A stretch of 8,151 bases of DNA from contig CAYLVH010000079.1 in assembly GCA_964387095.1 (NCBI GenBank), forward strand, positions 1 to 8,151, written 5' to 3'. The notes below the pieces were generated by a model. That model had not been told where the DNA came from. It did no database searches and saw only the letters and a program-made list of their open reading frames with translations. Positions 1 to 5,624 of the stretch are shown piece after piece. Numbering within the stretch: the stretch's first letter is position 1; each line of letters starts with the position of its first letter. Origin of the DNA: JAJQBJ01 sp964387095 (GTDB lineage: Bacteria > Bacillota > Clostridia > Oscillospirales > Oscillospiraceae). The position numbers and the translations under genes are program-made.

Positions 1-55
1 CAAAATTGGCGATTTTCGCCCGGCCCGGAATGGCGATTTTCGCCCGGCGCTAACA
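1..55. repeat. End of a putative IS21-like mobile element: tandem palindromic repeats
   Basis: The 18-base unit TGGCGATTTTCGCCCGGC occurs at 7-24 and 31-48, a 24-base period, and again at 254-271. Inside each unit GGCGA and TCGCC form a perfect 5-bp inverted repeat around TTT. The sequence shared with the second copy is 27-55 (identical to 250-278) and ends in CTAACA. Read outward-in, the element end therefore starts TGTTAGCGCC. IS21-family elements are known for several repeats inside each end and for terminal TG...CA, so this is probably one end of such an element, with its body to the left of the window. No transposase gene is visible, so the family is an inference. A non-autonomous palindromic repeat is the main alternative. 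Confidence 0.55.
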
Positions 56-239
56 ACAGCCAATGACATCACCCCCTTCCGGGCCATCATGAACGACATG
101 TACGCCAAGGACATCTCCAAGAAGATCAAATCGGTCAAGCGGGATAAGCAGCGGAAGGGGCAGTTCATCGGCGGAAAGCCGGTGTACGGCTATAAGATGC
201 ACCCTACGGAGAAAAACAGGATCGTCATCGACGAGGAAG
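56..239 (+). CDS. Large serine recombinase fragment, cut at both ends
   Basis: About 61 codons are open in one frame, reading NDITPFRAIMNDMYAKDISK, then a basic stretch (KKIKSVKRDKQRKG) and QFIGGKPVYGYKMHP. This is the typical junction between the end of the resolvase catalytic domain (long helix) and the start of the DNA-binding recombinase domain in TnpX/TndX-type large serine recombinases, which move conjugative transposons and phages in Clostridia. The N-terminal catalytic region with the nucleophilic serine is absent because the frame runs into the repeat end at 55. The C-terminal part is lost in the N gap. The gene was probably interrupted by the repeat-bearing element. An ATG at 89 is internal and should not be taken as a start. 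Past the gap the frame is meaningless. Confidence 0.72.
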
Positions 240-249
240 NNNNNNNNNN
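240..249. other. Assembly gap (10 N)
   Basis: Ten N bases join two contig ends. A run of exactly ten suggests a nominal gap rather than a measured length. The base right after the gap opens the same 29-base sequence found at 27-55, so the missing sequence probably includes at least the body of one repeated element plus the rest of the recombinase gene. Gene order across this point should not be trusted. Confidence 0.95.
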
Positions 250-278
250 GGAATGGCGATTTTCGCCCGGCGCTAACA
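250..278. repeat. Second copy of the putative mobile-element end
   Basis: These 29 bases are identical to 27-55, in the same orientation, including the palindromic unit (254-271) and the terminal CTAACA. After position 278 the sequence differs completely from that after 55 (CCAGAGG versus ACAGCC). This sets the element boundary at about this base. The repeat abuts the 3' side of the ABC transporter gene, 26 bases beyond its stop codon. Confidence 0.6.
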
Positions 279-304
279 CCAGAGGCATTTCCTGTATATC
301 GAGG

Positions 305-2032
305 TTATCGCTGGTTGTAAAGCTGGCTGTAAACGCCGCCTTTGGCCATCAGTTCCTCGTGGGTGCCCTGCTCCACGATGCCGTCCTCCGTCAGCACCAG
401 GATACGTTGGGCGTTGCGGATGGTGGAGAGCCGGTGGGCGATGACCAGGGTGGTGCGGTTCTTCGCCAGCTGCTCCAGGGATTCCTGGACGATCCGCTCG
501 CTCTGGTTGTCCAGGGCAGAGGTGGCCTCGTCAAAAATCAGGATGGGTGGGTTCTTCAGGAAGACCCGGGCGATGGACAGGCGCTGCTTCTGGCCGCCGG
601 AGAGCTTCACGCCCCGCTGGCCGATGTCCGTGTTGTAGCCATCGGGCAGGGCCATGATGAAGTCATGAGCGTTGGCCTCCTTGGCAGCGGCGATGATCTC
701 CTCGTCGGTGGCCTCGGGGCGGCCGTAGCGGATATTCTCCATGATGGACCCCCCGAACAGGTAGACGTCCTGCTGGACGATTCCGATGTGGTCCCGGAGG
801 CTCTTGAGCTGAAGCTTGCGGACGTCAATGCCGTCCACAGTGATGGAACCCTCCGTGACGTCATAGAACCGGGGGATCATGCTGCACAGGGTGGTCTTGC
901 CGGCACCGGAGGGGCCTACCAGCGCCACATATTCCCCGGGCTGGATGGTCAGGTTGACGTGGTTTAGCACCTGCTCCTGGTTGTCCTGATAATGGAAGGA
1001 GACGTCCTGGAACTGGATTAGGCCCTTGGGGTTTACTAGCTCCTGGGCGTCCGGGGCGTCCTGGATGTCGGGTTCGATGTTCAGGATCTCCATAAAGCGC
1101 TCGAAGCCGGTGTAGCCGTTCTGGAAGGTCTCCGCGAAGTTGATCAGAGTGGTCAGGGGCGCGGTGAACACGTTGATGTAGAGCAGGAAGGTAACCAGGT
1201 CGCTGATGGCCAGTGTGCCCGCTGTGATCAGGAAGGCGCCGGCAATCAGGACAACGATGGTGATCAGGGTCATGCAGGCGCTCATGGTGGCCTGATAGCC
1301 GCCCATATAGAGGTAGTTGTTGCTCTTAGTCTTGACATAGCCCTGGTTGCCCACCTCGAACTTATCCATCTCAATTTCCTCGTTGGCAAAGGACTTGACC
1401 ACCCGGATTCCGGACAGGTTTTCCTCCACCTGGGCGTTGATTACCGCGATCTGGGCGCGGTTGATCTTGAACGCCCGCTTCATCTTGAAGTTGAAGTAGA
1501 GGATGATCAGGAAGATGATGGGGAGGAGGAGGACCGCCACCAGCGCCAGCTTCCGGCTGACAACAAACAGGATCACAAAGGCGCCGATGATCTTGATGGA
1601 GCAGATCACGATGTTCTCAGGGCCGTGGTGCATCAGCTCGCAGATTTCAAACAGGTCGTTGGTGACACGGCTGAGCAGCTGGCCCACCTTCTGGTCATCG
1701 AAGAAGGAGAAGGACAGCTTCTGATAGTGGGCGAAGATCTCCCGGCGCATGTCGGCCTCGATGTGGGTACCCATGACGTGGCCCACATAGCCAATAAAGA
1801 ATGCGCTTCCGCCCTGGGCGGCCAGGAGCACCAACATGAGAATCCCCATCTGGATAATCCGGGTGAAGGCCTGCTCCATAGGCCAGTAGACCACGGTGGA
1901 GGTGATGTAGCGCACCACCAGGGGGATGATCAGGGCGACCATCGCGTCCACCAGGGCAAAGAACATATCCGCAAAGAAAACCGGCAGATAGTTTCGATAA
2001 TAGGAGCACATTTTTTTCAGGTTTTGCTTCAT
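305..2032 (-). CDS. ABC transporter, fused permease and ATPase (exporter half-transporter)
   Basis: A complete 575-residue MsbA/MdlB-like exporter subunit that would dimerise in the membrane and use ATP to export a substrate not predictable from sequence. Residues 1-310 form the transmembrane domain, with hydrophobic segments near 16-48, 60-82, 141-180 and 252-300 and the usual cytoplasmic loop signature GQLLSRVTND (117-126). The ATPase domain has Walker A GPSGAGKTT (373-381), Q-loop VQQDVYLF (419-426), signature LSGGQKQR (477-484), Walker B ILIFDEATSALD (497-508) and H-loop AHRLST (532-537), so it should be active. An in-frame ATG at 2074 would add 14 residues. I prefer 2032 because GAGG lies about 8 bases before it and the predicted promoter overlaps the upstream ATG. 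No partner subunit is in view, so it may be a homodimer or its partner may have lain beyond the gap. The stop is TAA, 26 bases from the mobile-element end. Confidence 0.93.
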   Translation of the reverse strand: MKQNLKKMCSYYRNYLPVFFADMFFALVDAMVALIIPLVVRYITSTVVYWPMEQAFTRIIQMGILMLVLLAAQGGSAFFIGYVGHVMGTHIEADMRREIFAHYQKLSFSFFDDQKVGQLLSRVTNDLFEICELMHHGPENIVICSIKIIGAFVILFVVSRKLALVAVLLLPIIFLIILYFNFKMKRAFKINRAQIAVINAQVEENLSGIRVVKSFANEEIEMDKFEVGNQGYVKTKSNNYLYMGGYQATMSACMTLITIVVLIAGAFLITAGTLAISDLVTFLLYINVFTAPLTTLINFAETFQNGYTGFERFMEILNIEPDIQDAPDAQELVNPKGLIQFQDVSFHYQDNQEQVLNHVNLTIQPGEYVALVGPSGAGKTTLCSMIPRFYDVTEGSITVDGIDVRKLQLKSLRDHIGIVQQDVYLFGGSIMENIRYGRPEATDEEIIAAAKEANAHDFIMALPDGYNTDIGQRGVKLSGGQKQRLSIARVFLKNPPILIFDEATSALDNQSERIVQESLEQLAKNRTTLVIAHRLSTIRNAQRILVLTEDGIVEQGTHEELMAKGGVYSQLYNQR

Positions 2033-2064
2033 ATCGCACCCTCTTTTTCTATAAAGTAATTCCC

Positions 2065-2073
2065 ATTTTAACA
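2065..2073 (-). promoter_or_regulatory. Predicted extended -10 promoter for the ABC transporter gene
   Basis: Read on the minus strand this is TGTTAAAAT, a TAAAAT box preceded by the extended -10 TGn. No good -35 hexamer lies 16-18 bases upstream, which an extended -10 can tolerate. Transcription would begin near 2058, about 26 bases before the ATG at 2032. This excludes the upstream ATG at 2074. Confidence 0.5.
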
Positions 2074-2108
2074 TAAAGTGAGGAAATATGGAAGGATTTT
2101 CAGAAAAC

Positions 2109-2148
2109 TCCCGGAGGGAGCCCCGGTGTTCCCTGGAAAAATCCGGGA
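2109..2148. promoter_or_regulatory. GC-rich inverted repeat between divergent promoters
   Basis: TCCCGGA (2109-2115) and TCCGGGA (2142-2148) are perfect reverse complements, with an inner GGGA (2116-2119) and TCCC (2130-2133) pair. The repeat sits between the promoter of the ABC gene and that of the gene starting at 2224. It has no U-tract and neither gene reads into it, so it is not a terminator in the normal sense. It could be an operator or structured leader, but no regulator is visible nearby. Confidence 0.35.
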
Positions 2149-2155
2149 CGCCGCA

Positions 2156-2184
2156 TTGCCAAATAGAATCAAATCTGATAAAAT
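2156..2184 (+). promoter_or_regulatory. Sigma-A promoter for the CbiT-like / ADP-ribosylhydrolase genes
   Basis: TTGCCA (2156-2161) and TAAAAT (2179-2184) are separated by exactly 17 bases, each matching five of six consensus bases, and TGA just before the -10 gives an extended -10. Transcription would start near 2191. The ribosome-binding site GGGGAGG (2210-2216) lies 7 bases before the ATG at 2224. Confidence 0.75.
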
Positions 2185-2223
2185 AGAAACAACATCAGGG
2201 CGGTAGCCCGGGGAGGTCATCAT

Positions 2224-3135
2224 ATGAGTTCAAATTCTTCCGCGCTGTTTCCAAACAGCACCATTCTGGCGTGGCTGGACTATTACGCGCGGCAGGCCGA
2301 CTTAGACCTGGAAAAGGTGAAGATTTTGGATATTACCAAGAAGAACCGGAATCTGATTCCCGCAGTGGAGGCGAACAAGACCCTTCTGGTTCTCACCGAT
2401 GCGGGGCATCCGGATATTTTCTATACCATGTGGGATGCCGGGCTGGGGGACTGTGAGATCTGGTACAATGAGGGCAGCGAGCCTGTAGGGGAGATCAAGC
2501 ATGACAGGCTGGCGGATATGATCAACCGGGGCATCAATGCTTCCGCTGGCATGGTGATCTGCAATCCCAACGCTTCCAGCGCCTACAAAGTGGGTATGGA
2601 TAATATCAACTTCTCAGCCGGTTCCATCCACTATGTCGGCAGCGAGATCCGCTCCGTGATTATGAACAAGCTTCATGTGGGGGCGCAGGATTGCCTGTGC
2701 GTCATCTCCGGGGAGTCCATCGCTGTGGAAGCAGCTATGTTGGCCAGCGAGGGGGATGTGATTGCCGTGGAGTACAACCGGGACGATCGGATGGCCATGG
2801 AGGAAAATGTTCGGAAGTTTGGCCTGAACAATGTCCGTATCATCAGCAATATGGAGCCGGGGACCCTGCTGGAGGGCCCGACGCCTAACATTGCCTTTAT
2901 TGTGGCCACCAGCCAGCTGGAGCTGGAGATTGCCAGCCTGTTGGCCAGAAATCCCAAGATCGAGCTGGTGATCTATACCCTGGAGCTGAATATCCTCTCC
3001 CAGATTCCCGGGATCTTTAAAAAATATGGGATTGAACACATGGAGGTGATTCAGGTGGCCGTGTCCAAGCTGAACAGCAAGAATATGTTCGTGGCGCAGC
3101 CCTCCCCCTGGATTATTTCCGGCAAGGCGAAGTGA
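2224..3135 (+). CDS. CbiE/CbiT-like protein with degenerate SAM-binding motifs
   Basis: A 303-residue protein. Residues about 141-300 follow the plan of CbiT, the cobalt-precorrin-6B C15-methyltransferase: EIRSVIMNKLHVGAQD (141-156), the strand-end acid in IAVE (180-183), FGLNNVRII (199-207) and the family ending PSPWIISGKA (293-302). Residues about 11-115 resemble the C-terminal half of CbiE (LLVLTDAGHPDIF, then DAGLGDCEIW). The N-terminal CbiE half with its GxGPG motif is absent. In the CbiT part the glycine-rich loop, normally of the form DIGxGxGxxxIE, reads VISGESIAVE (160-169), about two residues shorter, and the later GGSGG region reads IVATSQLELE. SAM binding may thus be weak or lost, so this could be a pseudoenzyme or bind another ligand. 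No cobalamin genes are nearby. A strong promoter and ribosome site precede it. The family assignment is fairly sure, the function is unknown. Confidence 0.7.
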   Translation: MSSNSSALFPNSTILAWLDYYARQADLDLEKVKILDITKKNRNLIPAVEANKTLLVLTDAGHPDIFYTMWDAGLGDCEIWYNEGSEPVGEIKHDRLADMINRGINASAGMVICNPNASSAYKVGMDNINFSAGSIHYVGSEIRSVIMNKLHVGAQDCLCVISGESIAVEAAMLASEGDVIAVEYNRDDRMAMEENVRKFGLNNVRIISNMEPGTLLEGPTPNIAFIVATSQLELEIASLLARNPKIELVIYTLELNILSQIPGIFKKYGIEHMEVIQVAVSKLNSKNMFVAQPSPWIISGKAK

Positions 3136-3146
3136 CAATAAGGGTT

Positions 3147-3170
3147 GGTCTGGCAGCAAACTACCAGGCC
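3147..3170 (+). promoter_or_regulatory. Hairpin between the two genes of the unit
   Basis: GGTCTGG (3147-3153) pairs with CCAGGCC (3164-3170), seven pairs with one G-U, over a 10-base loop. It is followed by ATTTCTTTCT, a poor U-tract. It could be a weak attenuator or an mRNA-processing/stability element that lowers expression of the downstream gene. A full terminator is unlikely because no promoter is visible before the gene at 3193. Confidence 0.35.
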
Positions 3171-3192
3171 ATTTCTTTCTGGAGATGAGAGT

Positions 3193-4011
3193 ATGTTGGG
3201 TGCAGCAATTGGAGATATCTGCGGTTCCATCTATGAGTGGCATAATATCAAGTACATGCCGGAGAATTTGATGGAGCCTGGGTGCCATTTTACCGATGAT
3301 ACAGCCATGACCGCCGCCGTCACGGCGGGGATTTTGGAGGCGATGGATCAGCTGGGGGAGGCATGGATGGAAAACCGGGATGCGGAGGGGATTTTTTCCC
3401 GCGTGTTCCAGGAAAAGCTGCGGGAATTTGGCCGGGCGTTCCCCCGCGCGGGTTATGGCGGTTCTTTTACCCGTTGGCTCAGGAGTGAATCCCCCCGGCC
3501 CTACAACAGTTGGGGGAATGGCTCTGCCATGCGTGTCTCCTGCTGCGGCTGGGCGGCAAGGACGGTGGAGGAAGCGCGATGGTTGGGGCGTGTATCCGCC
3601 TCTGTGACCCATAACCACCCGGAGGGGATCAAGGGTGCGGAGGTGGTGGCGGAGTGTATCTTCCGCCTGCGCCAGGGCCAAGGCAAGGACAGGATCAGGG
3701 CCTGCGCCGGGTCCAATTATGATATGGGCTTTACCCTGGACGGCATTCGGCCGGATTATCGGTTTGACGTCAGCTGCCAGGGCTCGGTGCCCCAGGCGAT
3801 CCAGGCGTTTTTAGAGGGGGAGAGCTTCATGGATGTCATCCGCCTTGGGATTTCCATCGGGGGAGATTCGGACACCATCGCGGCCATTGCGGGCAGCTTG
3901 GCGGAGGCCTGCTATCCAATTCCCCGGGAATTGCGGGACTGGGCGCTTGGAAAGCTGCCGGATATGCTTCGCGCGTCACTGCTTGCGGCGGAAGCCCGGT
4001 TCGGCGGCTGA
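3193..4011 (+). CDS. ADP-ribosylglycohydrolase family protein (DraG/ARH-like)
   Basis: A 272-residue cytosolic hydrolase of the DraG/ARH family, which removes ADP-ribose from proteins, nucleic acids or small molecules using a two-metal (usually Mg) centre. Family motifs appear in order: GAAIGDICGSIYEW (3-16), FTDDT (33-37), GNGSAMR (108-114), THNHPE (139-144) and GGDSDT (223-228). The acidic metal ligands D35, D36, D225 and D227 are all present, so it should be active. Length is normal for the family. The ATG at 3193 is chosen because GGAG (3181-3184) lies 8 bases upstream. A TTG at 3145 in frame adds 16 residues without family character. SCCGW (116-120) carries two cysteines where I would expect a proline-like residue. 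It lies 57 bases after the CbiT-like gene, without its own clear promoter, so the two are likely cotranscribed. The substrate is unknown. Confidence 0.9.
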   Translation: MLGAAIGDICGSIYEWHNIKYMPENLMEPGCHFTDDTAMTAAVTAGILEAMDQLGEAWMENRDAEGIFSRVFQEKLREFGRAFPRAGYGGSFTRWLRSESPRPYNSWGNGSAMRVSCCGWAARTVEEARWLGRVSASVTHNHPEGIKGAEVVAECIFRLRQGQGKDRIRACAGSNYDMGFTLDGIRPDYRFDVSCQGSVPQAIQAFLEGESFMDVIRLGISIGGDSDTIAAIAGSLAEACYPIPRELRDWALGKLPDMLRASLLAAEARFGG

Positions 4012-4015
4012 GAAA

Positions 4016-4037
4016 GTTATATCATCTGGGTTATATC
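4016..4037. repeat. Direct repeat GTTATATC upstream of the MATE gene
   Basis: GTTATATC occurs at 4016-4023 and 4030-4037, a 14-base period, with a weaker GTTATTTTC at 4051-4059. The copies start just after the stop of the hydrolase gene and lie upstream of the predicted -10 of the MATE gene. Direct repeats in such a place could bind an activator or repressor. This is inference from position only. Confidence 0.3.
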
Positions 4038-4078
4038 TCGGGGCGTAAGAGTTATTTTCGTTTGCGGACAAATTCCGT

Positions 4079-4084
4079 TATAAT
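4079..4084 (+). promoter_or_regulatory. Predicted -10 box for the MATE gene
   Basis: A perfect TATAAT. The -35 is poor (TTTTCG at 4055-4060, 18-base spacer), so an activator or read-through from the upstream unit may contribute. Transcription from here would begin near 4091, downstream of the TTG at 4062, which supports the later start at 4116. Confidence 0.4.
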
Positions 4085-4115
4085 AGAGGGAACCAAGGGA
4101 AAAGGGCGTGAGGAT

Positions 4116-5444
4116 TTGGACTTAATCAAGGATAATCTCGGCAAGGTGTTTCGGCACTATCTGGCGGCATCCATGGGAAGCGCCGTGGCTATGTCCGTTT
4201 ATAGCTTCGTGGACGCCATCGCGGTGGGCCAGGCGGAGGGACCGGACGGAGCGGCGGCGATGGCGGTGATCTCCCCTCTGTACGGAGTGATTGTATTCCT
4301 GGCCTTGATGTGCGGCATCGGCGGCGCGGTCTTGATGAGCAATGCCCGGGGAGAGGGAGAGATAGAAGGGGGAAACGCCTGGTTTTCGGCAGCGCTGGCG
4401 CTGATGGGCGGGATTACCCTGTTGGTATGGCTGGCATTTATCTTCCTGCATGACCAAATCTTTTCGCTCTTCGGCGCGGATGCGGATCTGCTGCCCATGG
4501 TGATGCGCTATGCGCGCTGGGTAATCGGGTTCTTCCCGCTGTTTATCGCTTCCATCTTTTTGGCCTGCTTTGTCCGCAATGATGAGGCGCCGGGGCTGGC
4601 CATGAAAGCCGTTTTGATCGGCGGCGGATTCAATATCTTCGGGGACTGGTTCCTGGTATTCCCCATGGGCATGGGGATCAGCGGTGCGGGCCTGGCCACA
4701 GTCATCAGCAATGGGCTGCAAACGGCCATCCTGTGCACCCACTTCTTCTCCAAGAAGTCCAAGCTGCGGATGAGAAGGCCCCAGGGGATTGGCGGCAGAA
4801 GCAAAGCCATCTGTAGCGTTGGCTTCGGCGCCGGCATGTTGGACTTTGCCAATGTGGTGCTGTTCTGCATCCTGAATAATCAGATTATGAGCTATGGCGG
4901 GACGGACTATCTGGCGGTCTTTGGCGCGGTTGGCACCATGTCCACGCTCTTCCAGTCCCTGTTCAGCGGCGTTGGACAGGCGGTTCAGCCTGTGGTGTCG
5001 GTGAACTATGGCGCCGGTGAGCATAAACGGGTGCGCGGGGTGCTCAAGTTGGGCTTGGCAGTGGCAATTGCCATGGGAATTTTGTTTGCCCTCCTGGGAC
5101 TGATCTTCCCGCGCTGGCTGGTGAAGCTCTTTATGAGCGCCACGCCGGAGGTCCTGGCGATTGCCCCGGAAGTGGTGCGGCCCTATGTGCTGATCTTCCT
5201 GTTTATGGGGGTCAACGTGGTTGCCACCTACTATTTGCAGTCCACCTTGCAGCCCAAATTGTCCAACGTGGTGGCGCTGATGCGGGGGCTGTTTGTCAGC
5301 GGAGGGCTGATCCTGATCCTGCCTGCCATCTTTGGGATCTCCGGAGTCTGGTACGCCATGCCCCTGGCGGAATGCCTGGTTTGTATCTTCGTGGCAATCT
5401 GCCTGGCACGGCGGGGGAAAAGCACGGCTTCTGTTTCGGATTGA
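4116..5444 (+). CDS. MATE family efflux transporter
   Basis: A multidrug and toxin extrusion transporter of the MepA/NorM type, an inner-membrane protein that exports cationic drugs or metabolites using a sodium or proton gradient. From the chosen start it has 442 residues, the normal family length, with about 12 hydrophobic segments in two halves. Family signatures are the start DLIKDNLGKVFRHYLAASMG (2-21), YSFVDAIAVGQ (29-39), CFVRNDEAPGLAM (151-163), GMGISGAGLATVISN (185-199) and QAVQPVVSVNYGAGE (288-302). The start is uncertain because no ATG is available. I prefer the TTG at 4116, which gives the usual MATE N-terminus and has AAAGGG (4101-4106) upstream. A TTG at 4062 would add 18 polar residues and lies before the predicted transcription start. 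Substrate cannot be predicted. No adjacent regulator gene is visible. Confidence 0.9.
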   Translation: MDLIKDNLGKVFRHYLAASMGSAVAMSVYSFVDAIAVGQAEGPDGAAAMAVISPLYGVIVFLALMCGIGGAVLMSNARGEGEIEGGNAWFSAALALMGGITLLVWLAFIFLHDQIFSLFGADADLLPMVMRYARWVIGFFPLFIASIFLACFVRNDEAPGLAMKAVLIGGGFNIFGDWFLVFPMGMGISGAGLATVISNGLQTAILCTHFFSKKSKLRMRRPQGIGGRSKAICSVGFGAGMLDFANVVLFCILNNQIMSYGGTDYLAVFGAVGTMSTLFQSLFSGVGQAVQPVVSVNYGAGEHKRVRGVLKLGLAVAIAMGILFALLGLIFPRWLVKLFMSATPEVLAIAPEVVRPYVLIFLFMGVNVVATYYLQSTLQPKLSNVVALMRGLFVSGGLILILPAIFGISGVWYAMPLAECLVCIFVAICLARRGKSTASVSD

Positions 5445-5553
5445 CCGCAAAAATTTTACCAATATATCACACTTCCAACAGGCTAGCCTTGGGTTGTCCG
5501 TTGCCCTCGCAATCCAGCGGCTCCAACATTTCATATTACACTATATAATCGAG

Positions 5554-5579
5554 AAAGCCCAGCCTAAACTGGACTTTTT
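5554..5579 (+). terminator. Terminator of the MATE gene, possibly bidirectional
   Basis: AAAG-C-CCAG (5554-5562) pairs with CTGG-A-CTTT (5569-5577), eight pairs with one C-A mismatch around loop CCTAAA, and ends in a T5 tract (5575-5579). On the minus strand the hairpin ends in CTTTCTC, a poorer U-tract, so it may also help stop tex transcription. The region 5445-5553, between the MATE stop and this hairpin, holds no gene I can recognise. Confidence 0.65.
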
Positions 5580-5585
5580 CGACAG

Positions 5586-5619
5586 GAGGATCGCTGTTTC
5601 AACCCGGCGATCCTCTTTT
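5586..5619 (+). terminator. Second rho-independent terminator between convergent genes
   Basis: GAGGATCGC (5586-5594) and GCGATCCTC (5607-5615) form a perfect 9-bp stem with a 12-base loop, followed by TTTTATAT. It follows the previous hairpin by 6 bases and lies 5 bases past the stop codon of the convergent tex gene. On the minus strand it lacks a U-tract, so it acts mainly as a backstop for plus-strand transcription and as a barrier against antisense into tex. Confidence 0.75.
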
Positions 5620-5624
5620 ATATC

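Noticed and set aside
7..48. Tandem repeat as a possible CRISPR remnant
   Set aside because: Only two adjacent units with a 6-base separation, so no spacer-sized gap. The third copy borders a different flank, which fits an element end better.
89..967. A 292-codon plus-strand open frame
   Set aside because: Only its first ~50 codons (to 239) are real recombinase sequence. It then crosses the N gap and continues as the antisense shadow of the ABC transporter.
2033..2074. Upstream ATG (2074) as start of the ABC transporter
   Set aside because: It has no clear Shine-Dalgarno and overlaps the predicted -10 box. The ATG at 2032 has GAGG at good spacing.
3145..3192. Upstream TTG start for the ADP-ribosylglycohydrolase
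   Set aside because: The added 16 residues overlap the intergenic hairpin and do not resemble the family, while ATG 3193 has a proper ribosome site.
2614..3681. A 355-codon minus-strand open frame across two plus-strand genes
   Set aside because: Low-complexity His/Gly/Pro-rich translation opposite two genes with clear family motifs.
4122..5534. A 470-codon minus-strand open frame opposite the MATE gene, longer than the gene itself
   Set aside because: The translation is rich in His, Gln and Arg with no family motif or hydrophobic pattern, as expected for a GC-rich shadow. The opposite strand encodes a clear MATE protein.
5544..5549. TATAAT on the plus strand before the tandem hairpins, a possible small-RNA promoter
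   Set aside because: No -35-like hexamer at 16-18 bases and no extended -10. The hairpins are explained as terminators of the MATE gene.
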